A program made the translations under genes and the position numbers. 7,419 bases of DNA from DATNIC01 sp035604635. GTDB lineage: Bacteria; Vulcanimicrobiota; Vulcanimicrobiia; Vulcanimicrobiales; Vulcanimicrobiaceae. The stretch spans positions 1-7,419 of the forward strand of contig DATNIC010000034.1 of assembly GCA_035604635.1 (NCBI GenBank), read 5' to 3'. Below, one piece after another: positions 1 to 6,055 of this stretch (within the stretch, counting starts at the first letter, position 1; each line of letters opens with the position of its first letter). The notes under the pieces were generated by a model. It was given only the letters and a program-made list of their open reading frames with translations, did no database searches and was not told the DNA's origin.

Positions 1-663
1 GGCGAGGGCCGGTTCATGGAGGCATACAATTCCGGCAAGTATCCCAGCATCACGATCGTCGATCGAGAGTACTTTGCACCCGGCGACGTGAGCATTGCGG
101 CGCAGGTTGCGAAGATCGAAGCTGTCAAGGCCGACGCGATATTCCTCACGACTGTCGGGAGCGCGACCGGGACGGCGCTGCGATCGTTCAAGGATGCCGG
201 CCTCGATCTGCCGGTCATCACGAACTTCGGGAATCTTCTCCACGCGCAGCTCGATCAGTATACGGGGTTCATGCCGAGTCAGATGTACTTCGCGGCACCG
301 CGTTTCGTAGCGCGCGACATCTCAGGCAGCGGTCCCGTTCGCGATGCGCAGTTGGAGTTCTATCGCGCCTTCAACGCGCAAGGAATCGATCCCGACGTCG
401 GTAACAATCTCGCTTGGGACGCGACCCTCGTCGTGATCGACGCGCTGCGGCACGTCGGCACGAACGCGACGCCGAAGCAACTTCTCGACTACATCGAGCA
501 ATTGCACGGCTTTGCCGGGACGGACGGGATCTTCGACTATCGAGACGGGAGTCAACGCGGCGTCGGCCTTACGGGCCTCGTGATCGCGCGCTGGAATCCG
601 GCCAAGAAAACGTGGGGAACGGCCAGCGCCGTGGGGGGGAAGCCGCTAGTTCAGGCGCGGTAG
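1..663 (+). CDS. Branched-chain amino acid-type ABC transporter substrate-binding protein, 5'-truncated
   Basis: The reading frame is open from base 1 and ends at TAG 661-663, giving 220 visible residues. The ATG at 16 is internal, because the frame continues to the window edge and the protein begins in mid-domain. It resembles the C-terminal half of Leu/Ile/Val-type periplasmic binding proteins (type I fold, Peripla_BP_6 family, usually about 370-400 residues). Visible pieces are a strand then helix (SITIVDREYF, then VAKIEAVKADAIFL), the KDAGLDLPVIT segment, and a late AWDATLVVIDALRHVG helix followed by an FDYRDGSQRG turn. Such proteins capture a ligand in the periplasm and deliver it to LivHMGF-like permeases and ATPases. 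Despite the family name, many members bind aromatic acids, amides or other small carboxylates. No partner transporter genes are visible. The last 95 bases are also read, in antisense, by the convergent amidohydrolase gene. The family is clear; the ligand is unknown. Confidence 0.88.
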   Translation, partial: GEGRFMEAYNSGKYPSITIVDREYFAPGDVSIAAQVAKIEAVKADAIFLTTVGSATGTALRSFKDAGLDLPVITNFGNLLHAQLDQYTGFMPSQMYFAAPRFVARDISGSGPVRDAQLEFYRAFNAQGIDPDVGNNLAWDATLVVIDALRHVGTNATPKQLLDYIEQLHGFAGTDGIFDYRDGSQRGVGLTGLVIARWNPAKKTWGTASAVGGKPLVQAR

Positions 664-1672
664 AAATTTTAAAGACGCGTTTGGCGTTCGTCTCGAAAAG
701 CTTCGTCTTGTCGTCTTCGGAGAGCGGCATTTCTTCCACTTGGCGGACCGCCTCTCGCTGCTGCTCGAACGGGTAATCCGTGGCATAGAGAACTCTGTCG
801 ATCCCGACCACGTCGATCACGGATTTCAGCTGTGGCCAGTAGTTCATTCCGCTGGTCGTGACGTGAAAATGCGCTGCGAAATACTCGCTCGGCAGCCTTG
901 GCAGACGCGGCTTCCCGCGCGACGAGGCGAGATAGCGATTGTCGATGCGCGGAAGCCAAAACGGAATTCCTTCCCCGAGATGGCCGAGCACGATCTGCAG
1001 CTTGGGCAACTCGTCGAAGATGCCGGAGCCGATCAGTCGCAGCGCCTGCGTTCCGGCTTCGACGGCGTAAGCCCAAGCTGCACCGCTCAGCACGGGACTG
1101 TCGTAGAATGAGCGATTCATCGGCGCCACCGGCTCGCGGGGATGAATGTAAACGGGGACGTCTAAGGCCTGTGCGGCTTCGAAGATCGGGCGGTATTTCG
1201 CCGCATCGAGATACTCATCGTTCGTGTGCGAGTTGATGACTGCGCCGTGGAGCCCAAGACGGCGCACGGAGCGTTCGAGCTCCTCAGCCGCGGCGCTCGG
1301 GTCCTGGGGAGCGATCGCCGCCAGACCGGCAAGCCGGGTCGGATGAGCGCGAATGGCCTCGTGCAGATAATCGTTTGCGTCTCGCGCCATCTCGACCGCG
1401 GTTTCTTTGTCGAAAACTTGGACGCCGGGAGCACTTAGCAACAGCAACTGCATGTCGATTCCATCCGCATCCATCCCTCGAATCCGCTCCTCACCGACAT
1501 CGACGAGTTGCCTTGCGAGCTCCGCGAAGCGTTCGTTCGGTGCGCGGTCGGGCGGGACCAGGAGCGCGACGCCTGGACGGGGCGGCACCTTCGCGTTCGC
1601 AAGGAGGAGGGCGGGAGTCATGAAGCCCTCTTCGCAAGCGATGCGCCTGTACGGCCGTGAAATCTTTTCCAT
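569..1672 (-). CDS. Amidohydrolase-2 family protein, gamma-resorcylate/2,3-dihydroxybenzoate decarboxylase-like
   Basis: A 367-residue cytoplasmic metal-dependent TIM-barrel protein with no signal peptide. Family members non-oxidatively decarboxylate hydroxybenzoates, or hydrolyse related substrates, using one divalent metal. Visible motifs are RIACEEGFMTP (E14), VPVYIHPREP (H177), IVLGHLGEGIPFWLPRID (H231) and VLYATDYPFE (D299). From memory of gamma-resorcylate decarboxylase (E8, H10, H164, H218, D287) the spacing fits well. The exception is the second N-terminal ligand position, which is G16 here; relatives have His or Ala. The start ATG at 1670-1672 is required, since the next Met (M18) would remove E14. 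No Shine-Dalgarno lies before it, so the mRNA may have a very short leader. The usual family end (NAKRVFKI) falls at about base 665, exactly where gene 1 stops. The remaining 31 residues, rich in Pro, Arg and Ser, look like read-through into the opposite gene. The family is firm; whether it is a decarboxylase or a hydrolase is not settled. Confidence 0.9.
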   Translation of the reverse strand: MEKISRPYRRIACEEGFMTPALLLANAKVPPRPGVALLVPPDRAPNERFAELARQLVDVGEERIRGMDADGIDMQLLLLSAPGVQVFDKETAVEMARDANDYLHEAIRAHPTRLAGLAAIAPQDPSAAAEELERSVRRLGLHGAVINSHTNDEYLDAAKYRPIFEAAQALDVPVYIHPREPVAPMNRSFYDSPVLSGAAWAYAVEAGTQALRLIGSGIFDELPKLQIVLGHLGEGIPFWLPRIDNRYLASSRGKPRLPRLPSEYFAAHFHVTTSGMNYWPQLKSVIDVVGIDRVLYATDYPFEQQREAVRQVEEMPLSEDDKTKLFETNAKRVFKISTAPELAASPPRRWPFPTFSWPDSSARSRGP

Positions 1673-1695
1673 GCTTGAAACATGAGTTTACACTA

Positions 1696-1713
1696 TGCGT
1701 GATTAACTACGCA
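1696..1713. promoter_or_regulatory. 18-bp palindromic operator candidate
   Basis: The sequence TGCGTGATTAACTACGCA is an interrupted palindrome of the form TGCGT-nn-TTAA-nn-ACGCA, symmetric at 14 of 18 positions and centred between bases 1704 and 1705. It lies in the middle of the only divergent intergenic gap and overlaps the candidate minus-strand promoter. Size and symmetry fit a site for a dimeric helix-turn-helix regulator (TetR, MarR, GntR or LysR type). The sequence does not tell which, and no regulator gene is in the window. It would be well placed to control both the amidohydrolase and the hydrolase-EthD operon. Confidence 0.5.
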
Positions 1714-1738
1714 ACCTATTTTATCGACCGAGAACGTC

Positions 1739-1743
1739 GAGGG
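1739..1743 (+). promoter_or_regulatory. Ribosome binding site of the CocE-type hydrolase gene
   Basis: GAGGG sits three bases before the ATG at 1747. The spacing is short, but it is the only purine-rich motif near the start. It supports ATG 1747 over the in-frame ATG at 1657, which lies inside the divergent amidohydrolase gene. Confidence 0.55.
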
Positions 1744-1746
1744 AAC

Positions 1747-3384
1747 ATGATCGAGGAGAAGGATATCAAGGTCGCGATGCGCGACGGCGTGGAGATTGCG
1801 CTGCGCATCTATCGTCCGAATGGCAGCGGGCCTTTTCCCACGCTGTTTGCCGCCTCGCCCTACCGTTACGACAACAACCTGCTGCCGTGCTCACCGCTGT
1901 TTCTTTGGCGCGAGACCGGTCCAATCGAGTGGTACGTTGAGGAACACGGATACGCATACGTGCACATGGACGTGCGCGGCTCGGGCGTGTCAGGCGGCGA
2001 GTTCGGGCTTTGGAGCAAGGACGAGCAACGCGATCTTTATGAAGTGATCGAATGGATCGCGGCGCAGAGCTGGTCGAACGGGAAGGTCGGAGGCATCGGG
2101 CAATCCTACTTCTGCATCTCCCAGTGGCTGATGGCAGTGCAGAATCCGCCCCATCTTGCCTGCATCGCACCCTACGATGGGCTCAACGACCCGTATCGGT
2201 TCGTCGCTTATCACGGCGGCATCGAAAGCAATTTCGCGCTCTACTGGTTCAATTCGAGCGTCCGCGTCCCGAATCAGTATCCTGCGAACGGCGACAACCC
2301 GCGCTCGATGCCGACGGACATGTACTATGTGATGGCGCAGCATCCGCTGCGTGACGACTTCTGGACGGAGCGGTCGGCTTGGGAACGCCTCGAGCAGATC
2401 AAGATCCCCGTCTTCTCGGTCGGCGTCTTCGCCAAGCAGGATCTCCACCTCGTCGGTAACATCGACGGTTTCCTGCGCGCATCGAGTGTGGAGAAGAAGC
2501 TGTACATCACCGGTACCGCGACGCCGATCACTTCGCAGAGTGACTACGCCAAGATCGAGTTTCATCGCGACCTGTTCCTGCCGTTCTACGACAAATATTT
2601 GAAGGGAAATAAGACCGGCTGGGACGATCGGCCGCGCATCAGCTACCAGGTCCACAATACCGGGAACGTTCGCGTCGTCGAGCAATGGCCGCCGAGCAAC
2701 GTCCGGAAGATGCGCTTTTTTCTCGCGGCGGGTCCGAGCGGCACGGTGAAGTCGCTCAACGACGGCGCGTTGACGTCCAAGCCGCCCTCGAGCGGAAGCG
2801 GCTCGACGAGCTACGACTATCCGCACCCAAGCTGGGTTCTCGGGAACGTGCACGTCGGTCCAACGGGTCCCGATCCTGCCGCAGGCGTCCTCACGTTTAC
2901 GAGCGAGGCGCTCGAGCGAGACCTCGAACTCGCGGGTCACGGGAAACTGATCGTCTACGCTTCGTCCAACCGCAAGGACATCGACATTATCGTGAAAGTC
3001 TCGGAACAATTCGCGCAGCCGGCCGAAGAACGCGCTAAAGGAGTACAGCCGCGTTACGCCATCGTGACGAAGGGCTGGTTGCGTGCATCGCATCACGAAG
3101 GACGCGACAGCCGATTCAGCTCCGACGATATTCCCGTCTATACGCATGCGAAGGCGACCCCGATTCTCGCCGGCAAAGCCTATCGACTCGAGATTCCGCT
3201 GCTGCCGCACGCTTGGCGGTTCTCGCAAGGTAGCCGCATCCGCGTCGAGCTCTCGTGCGCCGACTCGCCGGTTACGGACTTCCTATTCAGCCACATCTAC
3301 CGGCCGGACAAGCACGGGACGGACACGATCCATCACGACGCCGAGCATCCGTCCGAGCTCATTTTGCCGGTCCTCAACGACTGA
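1747..3384 (+). CDS. CocE/NonD-family alpha/beta hydrolase with altered catalytic triad
   Basis: A 545-residue protein related to X-Pro dipeptidyl-peptidases, cocaine esterase and glutaryl-7-ACA acylases, which cleave esters or amides with a Ser-Asp-His triad. It has an alpha/beta hydrolase domain (about residues 5-290, ending in the typical FYDKYLKG) and a C-terminal beta jelly-roll (about 300-543). Typical pieces are VAMRDGVEIALRIYRP (9-24), ASPYRYD (Y39, oxyanion-hole position), VHMDVRGSGVSGGEF (72-86) and GIGQSYFCISQW with nucleophile S120. The family GxSYxG motif has Cys123 in place of the last Gly. D232 in FAKQDLHLVGN fits the catalytic Asp. The usual GPWxH motif is replaced by GTATP (256-260), so the catalytic His is not where expected. 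There is no obvious signal peptide, so it is probably cytoplasmic. The start at 1747 is chosen because family homology begins there and the 30 upstream residues look untranslated. It forms an operon with the EthD gene 12 bases downstream. Confidence 0.9.
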   Translation: MIEEKDIKVAMRDGVEIALRIYRPNGSGPFPTLFAASPYRYDNNLLPCSPLFLWRETGPIEWYVEEHGYAYVHMDVRGSGVSGGEFGLWSKDEQRDLYEVIEWIAAQSWSNGKVGGIGQSYFCISQWLMAVQNPPHLACIAPYDGLNDPYRFVAYHGGIESNFALYWFNSSVRVPNQYPANGDNPRSMPTDMYYVMAQHPLRDDFWTERSAWERLEQIKIPVFSVGVFAKQDLHLVGNIDGFLRASSVEKKLYITGTATPITSQSDYAKIEFHRDLFLPFYDKYLKGNKTGWDDRPRISYQVHNTGNVRVVEQWPPSNVRKMRFFLAAGPSGTVKSLNDGALTSKPPSSGSGSTSYDYPHPSWVLGNVHVGPTGPDPAAGVLTFTSEALERDLELAGHGKLIVYASSNRKDIDIIVKVSEQFAQPAEERAKGVQPRYAIVTKGWLRASHHEGRDSRFSSDDIPVYTHAKATPILAGKAYRLEIPLLPHAWRFSQGSRIRVELSCADSPVTDFLFSHIYRPDKHGTDTIHHDAEHPSELILPVLND

Positions 3385-3388
3385 AAGG
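3385..3388 (+). promoter_or_regulatory. Ribosome binding site of the EthD-domain gene
   Basis: AAGG follows directly after the upstream TGA and stands eight bases before ATG 3397. This good spacing confirms the start and suggests that the two genes are translated from one message. Confidence 0.5.
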
Positions 3389-3396
3389 CGTACGGT

Positions 3397-4125
3397 ATGC
3401 AAGCGATCTACAAGTACATCCGCTTGATCAAGCGCAAAACCAGCGCGTCGCCCGATCAGTTCAAGCGCGGATGGGTTGAAGGTTCCGTCGACGACGACAA
3501 GCGCGCCCTCGGCGCTGCGCCTATTCGCCGCATCGTCAAGAGCATCGGCACGGGCGAAGTTGCGCTCGGCGGAACTGAGCCGCCGTTTGATGCGATGATC
3601 GCGGTCTACTTTGACACCCTAGCCGACGCTAAGGCGACCGCATCCTCGGCGAAAATCGACGCGCTGTTTCGCGAGAACGCGGAACTCGTCGATAGCGGCG
3701 CGTCGATGCAAGAAATGATCGCCGAGGAATACACGATGGGTCAGAAGGCGGATGCCGATACGGTCCTCTCGGGCGACAGTAGCCTCAAGATCATCCGCAC
3801 GGTCTACCGCCGCAACGACCTCGACGGCCGAGCGTTCAAGGACTACTGGCTGCACAACCATTCAAAGCTCGAAGACGTGGTCATCACCCGATCGCCGGTC
3901 GTTCGCATCGTCGCGACGTTTGCCGTTCCCGACGGACTCGAGGGCAAGACGCCGCCATTCGACGGAATGGTCGAGCTCTATTTCCGTTCGCCCGCGGATA
4001 TCCGCACGATGTTCGCTTCGGAGATCCCCGCGATGATGCGCAAGGACGAGGAGAACTTCGTGCAGATGGATGCGCCGGCGATCCGCTTCATAGCCAACGA
4101 GTTTATTACGGCAAAGAGCGGTTAG
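3397..4125 (+). CDS. Tandem EthD-domain (dimeric alpha/beta barrel) protein
   Basis: A 242-residue protein made of two EthD-like ferredoxin-fold units, about residues 3-115 and 129-238. The internal repeat is visible: PPFDAMIAVYFDTLADAKA (62-80) matches PPFDGMVELYFRSPADIRT (187-205). The second unit keeps the EthD hallmark RRNDLDGRAFKDYWLHNHSKLE (138-159), with W151 and H155. The first unit has FKRGWVEGSVDDDKR at this point and lacks the His, so it is diverged. Members usually have one domain of about 100 residues and work as dimers; a fused pair would form the barrel within one chain. EthD is known from ether-degradation operons and related domains occur as small dehydratases, lyases or accessory proteins in catabolic clusters, but the activity here is unknown. 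There is no signal peptide. It follows the CocE-type hydrolase in one operon. Its stop overlaps by 4 bases the end of the convergent binding-protein gene. Confidence 0.85.
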   Translation: MQAIYKYIRLIKRKTSASPDQFKRGWVEGSVDDDKRALGAAPIRRIVKSIGTGEVALGGTEPPFDAMIAVYFDTLADAKATASSAKIDALFRENAELVDSGASMQEMIAEEYTMGQKADADTVLSGDSSLKIIRTVYRRNDLDGRAFKDYWLHNHSKLEDVVITRSPVVRIVATFAVPDGLEGKTPPFDGMVELYFRSPADIRTMFASEIPAMMRKDEENFVQMDAPAIRFIANEFITAKSG

Positions 4126-5057
4126 GGCAAGAGCTCTCTTGCCGAGAAGGGCTCGTCGATGTATTTGTATTTCGCAGCAGCGTCGATCGCGGGCTGAATC
4201 TCTCTTGCGTCAACCGACGTTGCGTTCGTAAGCCGATTCATCTTCCTGATGACGTCGGGGTCAAGGTGGGAATAGTCGGCGAGCAGCGGGACCGTCTCGG
4301 CGTGATGGGCATTCGTGTAAAGCGTCGCCTCACGCATCGCGCGGGCGAAGCGCTCAACGACGGCGGGAGATCGAGATACGTAGTCCTGCGTGCAGAACCA
4401 CCCGGCGATGAGCAAAGGCGCCCCCAGCCCCTCATATGCGTCGCCGAACGTGCGAAGCTCTCCGGTAGCCAAGTTGGCCGCGAGGACGGGATTGCTGATC
4501 GCCGCCATGTCGGCTCTGCCTTGCTCGAGCGCACTCAACATCGCCGAGAACGGCAGTTCGATAAACTTGACCGTGGCCGAGTTGCCGCCCCGTTTGTCGA
4601 TCAACGCTTGAGTCCCAAGTTGATCGAGCGAGCGCAACGCGTTGCAAGCGATCGTCTTGCCGTTGACGTCGGCAAGCCCCTTGATGCTCCCCGTCTTCAA
4701 TGCGCACAGTTGGTTCGTCGGCTCACGCGCCAAATATTGCGCCGCGCCCGCGACGATTTTGAAGCGCACTCCATGAGTGTAGGCCGAGATGAGAGACATC
4801 AAGCTGGACTTCGCTATGTCGACGACCCCCCCGGCGACGGCTGAGGCCAGCGCGGCGCCGCTCGACGAGCCTTGGAGTTGAACGTCGAGCCCGAACTTTT
4901 TGAAGATTCCGGCGTGCAACGCGTAGAGCGCCGGCGTAATGCCGTCGTCGAGGCTCGCCCCGAGCCGAACGGTGGTTAGCGATTGCGACCAGGACGGTAT
5001 GGGGGCCGCGAGCACCGCCGTCGCTCCGGCAAGTTGAAGCACGGACCGCCGGTTCAA
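4122..5057 (-). CDS. NMT1/SsuA-like ABC transporter substrate-binding protein 1 (TTG start)
   Basis: A 311-residue exported protein of the type II periplasmic-binding fold, family NMT1/SsuA/TauA (aliphatic sulfonates, taurine, pyrimidine precursors and many carboxylates). The first 25 residues are a signal peptide with a twin-arginine-like start (NRRSVLQL) and a hydrophobic stretch to P19. The mature part begins near LTTVRLGASLDDG. Hallmarks are AGIFKKFGLDVQL, SGAALASAVAGGVVDIAKSS (ligand-cleft region) and GLADVNGKTIAC. The start is TTG 5055-5057: an in-frame stop lies at 5079-5081 with no ATG between, and the Tat-like motif follows at once. TTG overlaps the TGA of the upstream paralogue (TTGA), pointing to translational coupling. 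By hand alignment it is about 65% identical, without gaps, to that paralogue over about 285 residues. No permease or ATPase gene is visible. The ligand is unknown. Confidence 0.88.
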   Translation of the reverse strand: MNRRSVLQLAGATAVLAAPIPSWSQSLTTVRLGASLDDGITPALYALHAGIFKKFGLDVQLQGSSSGAALASAVAGGVVDIAKSSLMSLISAYTHGVRFKIVAGAAQYLAREPTNQLCALKTGSIKGLADVNGKTIACNALRSLDQLGTQALIDKRGGNSATVKFIELPFSAMLSALEQGRADMAAISNPVLAANLATGELRTFGDAYEGLGAPLLIAGWFCTQDYVSRSPAVVERFARAMREATLYTNAHHAETVPLLADYSHLDPDVIRKMNRLTNATSVDAREIQPAIDAAAKYKYIDEPFSARELLP

Positions 5058-6055
5058 GAAGCGACGAGCTCCTTTGCATCAAACGTTCTGTTGATAAATT
5101 TGTATTTGTATGCCATGTCGATCGACAGCTGAATCACCGTGGAATCGAGTTCGGTCGCGTTGGTAAGTCGATTCATCTTTCGCACCACCTCCGGATCGAT
5201 GCCGGCGTATTCGGCGATGATCGCTACGGTTTCGTCGTGGTGCGCGTTCGTGTAGAGCGTCGCTTCGCGCAAAGCTGCAGAGAAGCGACGAACGATGGCT
5301 GGGTTGCGAGTGACAAAATCCGCCGTACAAAACCAGCCGGCGATGAGAAAGCGTTTTGCGATTGCTTCGTAGGGGTCGCCGAAGGTGCGAAGCTTGCCGC
5401 TTTCGAGCGCCATCTGAAGGACGGGGTTGCCGATCGATGCGACGTCGGCCCTGCCCGTTTCGAGCGCGCCCAGCATCGCGGAGAACGGCAACTCGATAAA
5501 ATGAACCATCGCGGAATTCCCGCCGTGCTTGTCGATCGTCGCTTCCGTCGCCATGTGGTCGAGAGACTGGAGCGCCGAGACGACGACGGTTTTGCCGTTG
5601 ACCTCGGCGAGCGACTTGATGCCGCCATCCTTGAGCGCGACCAGCTCGTCGGTCGGCGTCAGCGTGGAATGAATCGCCGCCCCTGCGATCAGCTTGAAAT
5701 AGACTCCGTGCGTGTAGGCGGTGATGAGGGACATCAGCGTCGACTTGGCGATGTCCACTGAACCGCCGGCGACGGCGGAAGCCAGTGCCGCGCCGCTCGC
5801 AGCGGAGGTGAGCGTAACGTCGAGGCCGGCCTTCTTGAAGATCCCGGCTTTGATCGCATAGAGCACAGGGGTGAGTCCGTCGTCTAGACTTGCGCCGATG
5901 TGCACGGGCAAAGACGACTGTGCACGCGCTCGCAAGGGCACTGCAGTCGCGAGCGACGATACGCCGAGCAGCCGTAGCGCGGTTCCGCGAGTTAGGATGG
6001 GCGCGTCGCTCCGTTCCGGCGCGGATCGGTCAAGAAGGGGAGTCGCCCCTGCCAT
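5054..6055 (-). CDS. NMT1/SsuA-like ABC transporter substrate-binding protein 2
   Basis: A 333-residue exported binding protein, tandem paralogue of binding protein 1. The mature part shows the same blocks: VHIGASLDDGLTPVLYAIKA, SGAALASAVAGGSVDIAKS, SLAEVNGKTVVVSAL, GGNSAMVHFIELPFSAML and KMNRLTNAT. The export signal sits late, about residues 21-45 (LTRGTALRLLG to the LRARA cleavage site). The first 20 residues form an extra N-terminal region encoded inside the end of the UbiD-family gene, a 64-base overlap. ATG 6053-6055 is the only ATG in a suitable place, with a weak GGAAG about 10 bases upstream; I found no better start nearer the signal peptide. Where binding protein 1 has the twin arginine (NRRS), this one has TRGT, so its route may be Sec rather than Tat. 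Co-transcription with the UbiD-family gene suggests it collects the substrate of that enzyme, which is an inference. Confidence 0.88.
   Translation of the reverse strand: MAGATPLLDRSAPERSDAPILTRGTALRLLGVSSLATAVPLRARAQSSLPVHIGASLDDGLTPVLYAIKAGIFKKAGLDVTLTSAASGAALASAVAGGSVDIAKSTLMSLITAYTHGVYFKLIAGAAIHSTLTPTDELVALKDGGIKSLAEVNGKTVVVSALQSLDHMATEATIDKHGGNSAMVHFIELPFSAMLGALETGRADVASIGNPVLQMALESGKLRTFGDPYEAIAKRFLIAGWFCTADFVTRNPAIVRRFSAALREATLYTNAHHDETVAIIAEYAGIDPEVVRKMNRLTNATELDSTVIQLSIDMAYKYKFINRTFDAKELVAS
5069..5075 (-). promoter_or_regulatory. Ribosome binding site for the TTG start of binding protein 1
   Basis: On the minus strand this reads AAAGGAG, a strong Shine-Dalgarno, 11 bases before the TTG start at 5057 and inside the end of the upstream paralogue's gene. 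Together with the lack of any ATG between 5057 and the in-frame stop at 5079-5081, it supports the unusual start codon. Confidence 0.6.

Larger units (their letters stand above)
1673..1746. promoter_or_regulatory. Divergent control region between amidohydrolase and CocE-type hydrolase genes
   Basis: This 74-base gap separates two divergently transcribed genes and is AT-richer than its surroundings, so it must hold both promoters. On the minus strand a weak candidate is TTGCGT (complement of 1709-1714), an 18-base spacer, then TAAACT (complement of 1685-1690). It would start transcription only a few bases before the amidohydrolase ATG. On the plus strand, TTTACA at 1687-1692 resembles a -35 box and TATTTTAT at 1717-1724 resembles a -10 box, but they are too far apart to pair. 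I therefore do not assign a plus-strand promoter. Confidence 0.45.

Noticed and set aside
1687..1724. Plus-strand sigma70 promoter from TTTACA (1687) and TATTTTAT (1717)
   Set aside because: The gap between the boxes is 24 or more bases, far from the usual 16-18, so the two cannot be paired with confidence.
1657..1746. Upstream in-frame extension of the CocE-type hydrolase from ATG 1657
   Set aside because: It would add 30 residues with no family similarity, overlap the divergent gene's start and run through the palindrome. ATG 1747 has a GAGGG motif and fits where homology begins.
1990..3228. 412-codon open frame on the minus strand
   Set aside because: It lies wholly inside the CocE-type hydrolase gene. 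The translation is Arg/Val/Asp-rich with no family motifs, the usual antisense shadow of a GC-rich gene.
4266..4844. 192-codon open frame on the plus strand, with a similar one at 5237-5761
   Set aside because: Both are antisense to the two paralogous binding-protein genes. Their resemblance to each other follows from the paralogy of the coding strands.
4122..5057. Binding protein 1 as a 4,5-dihydroxyphthalate decarboxylase-like enzyme
   Set aside because: Some decarboxylases share this fold, but the clear Tat-like signal peptide and the paired exported paralogue favour a periplasmic binding protein.
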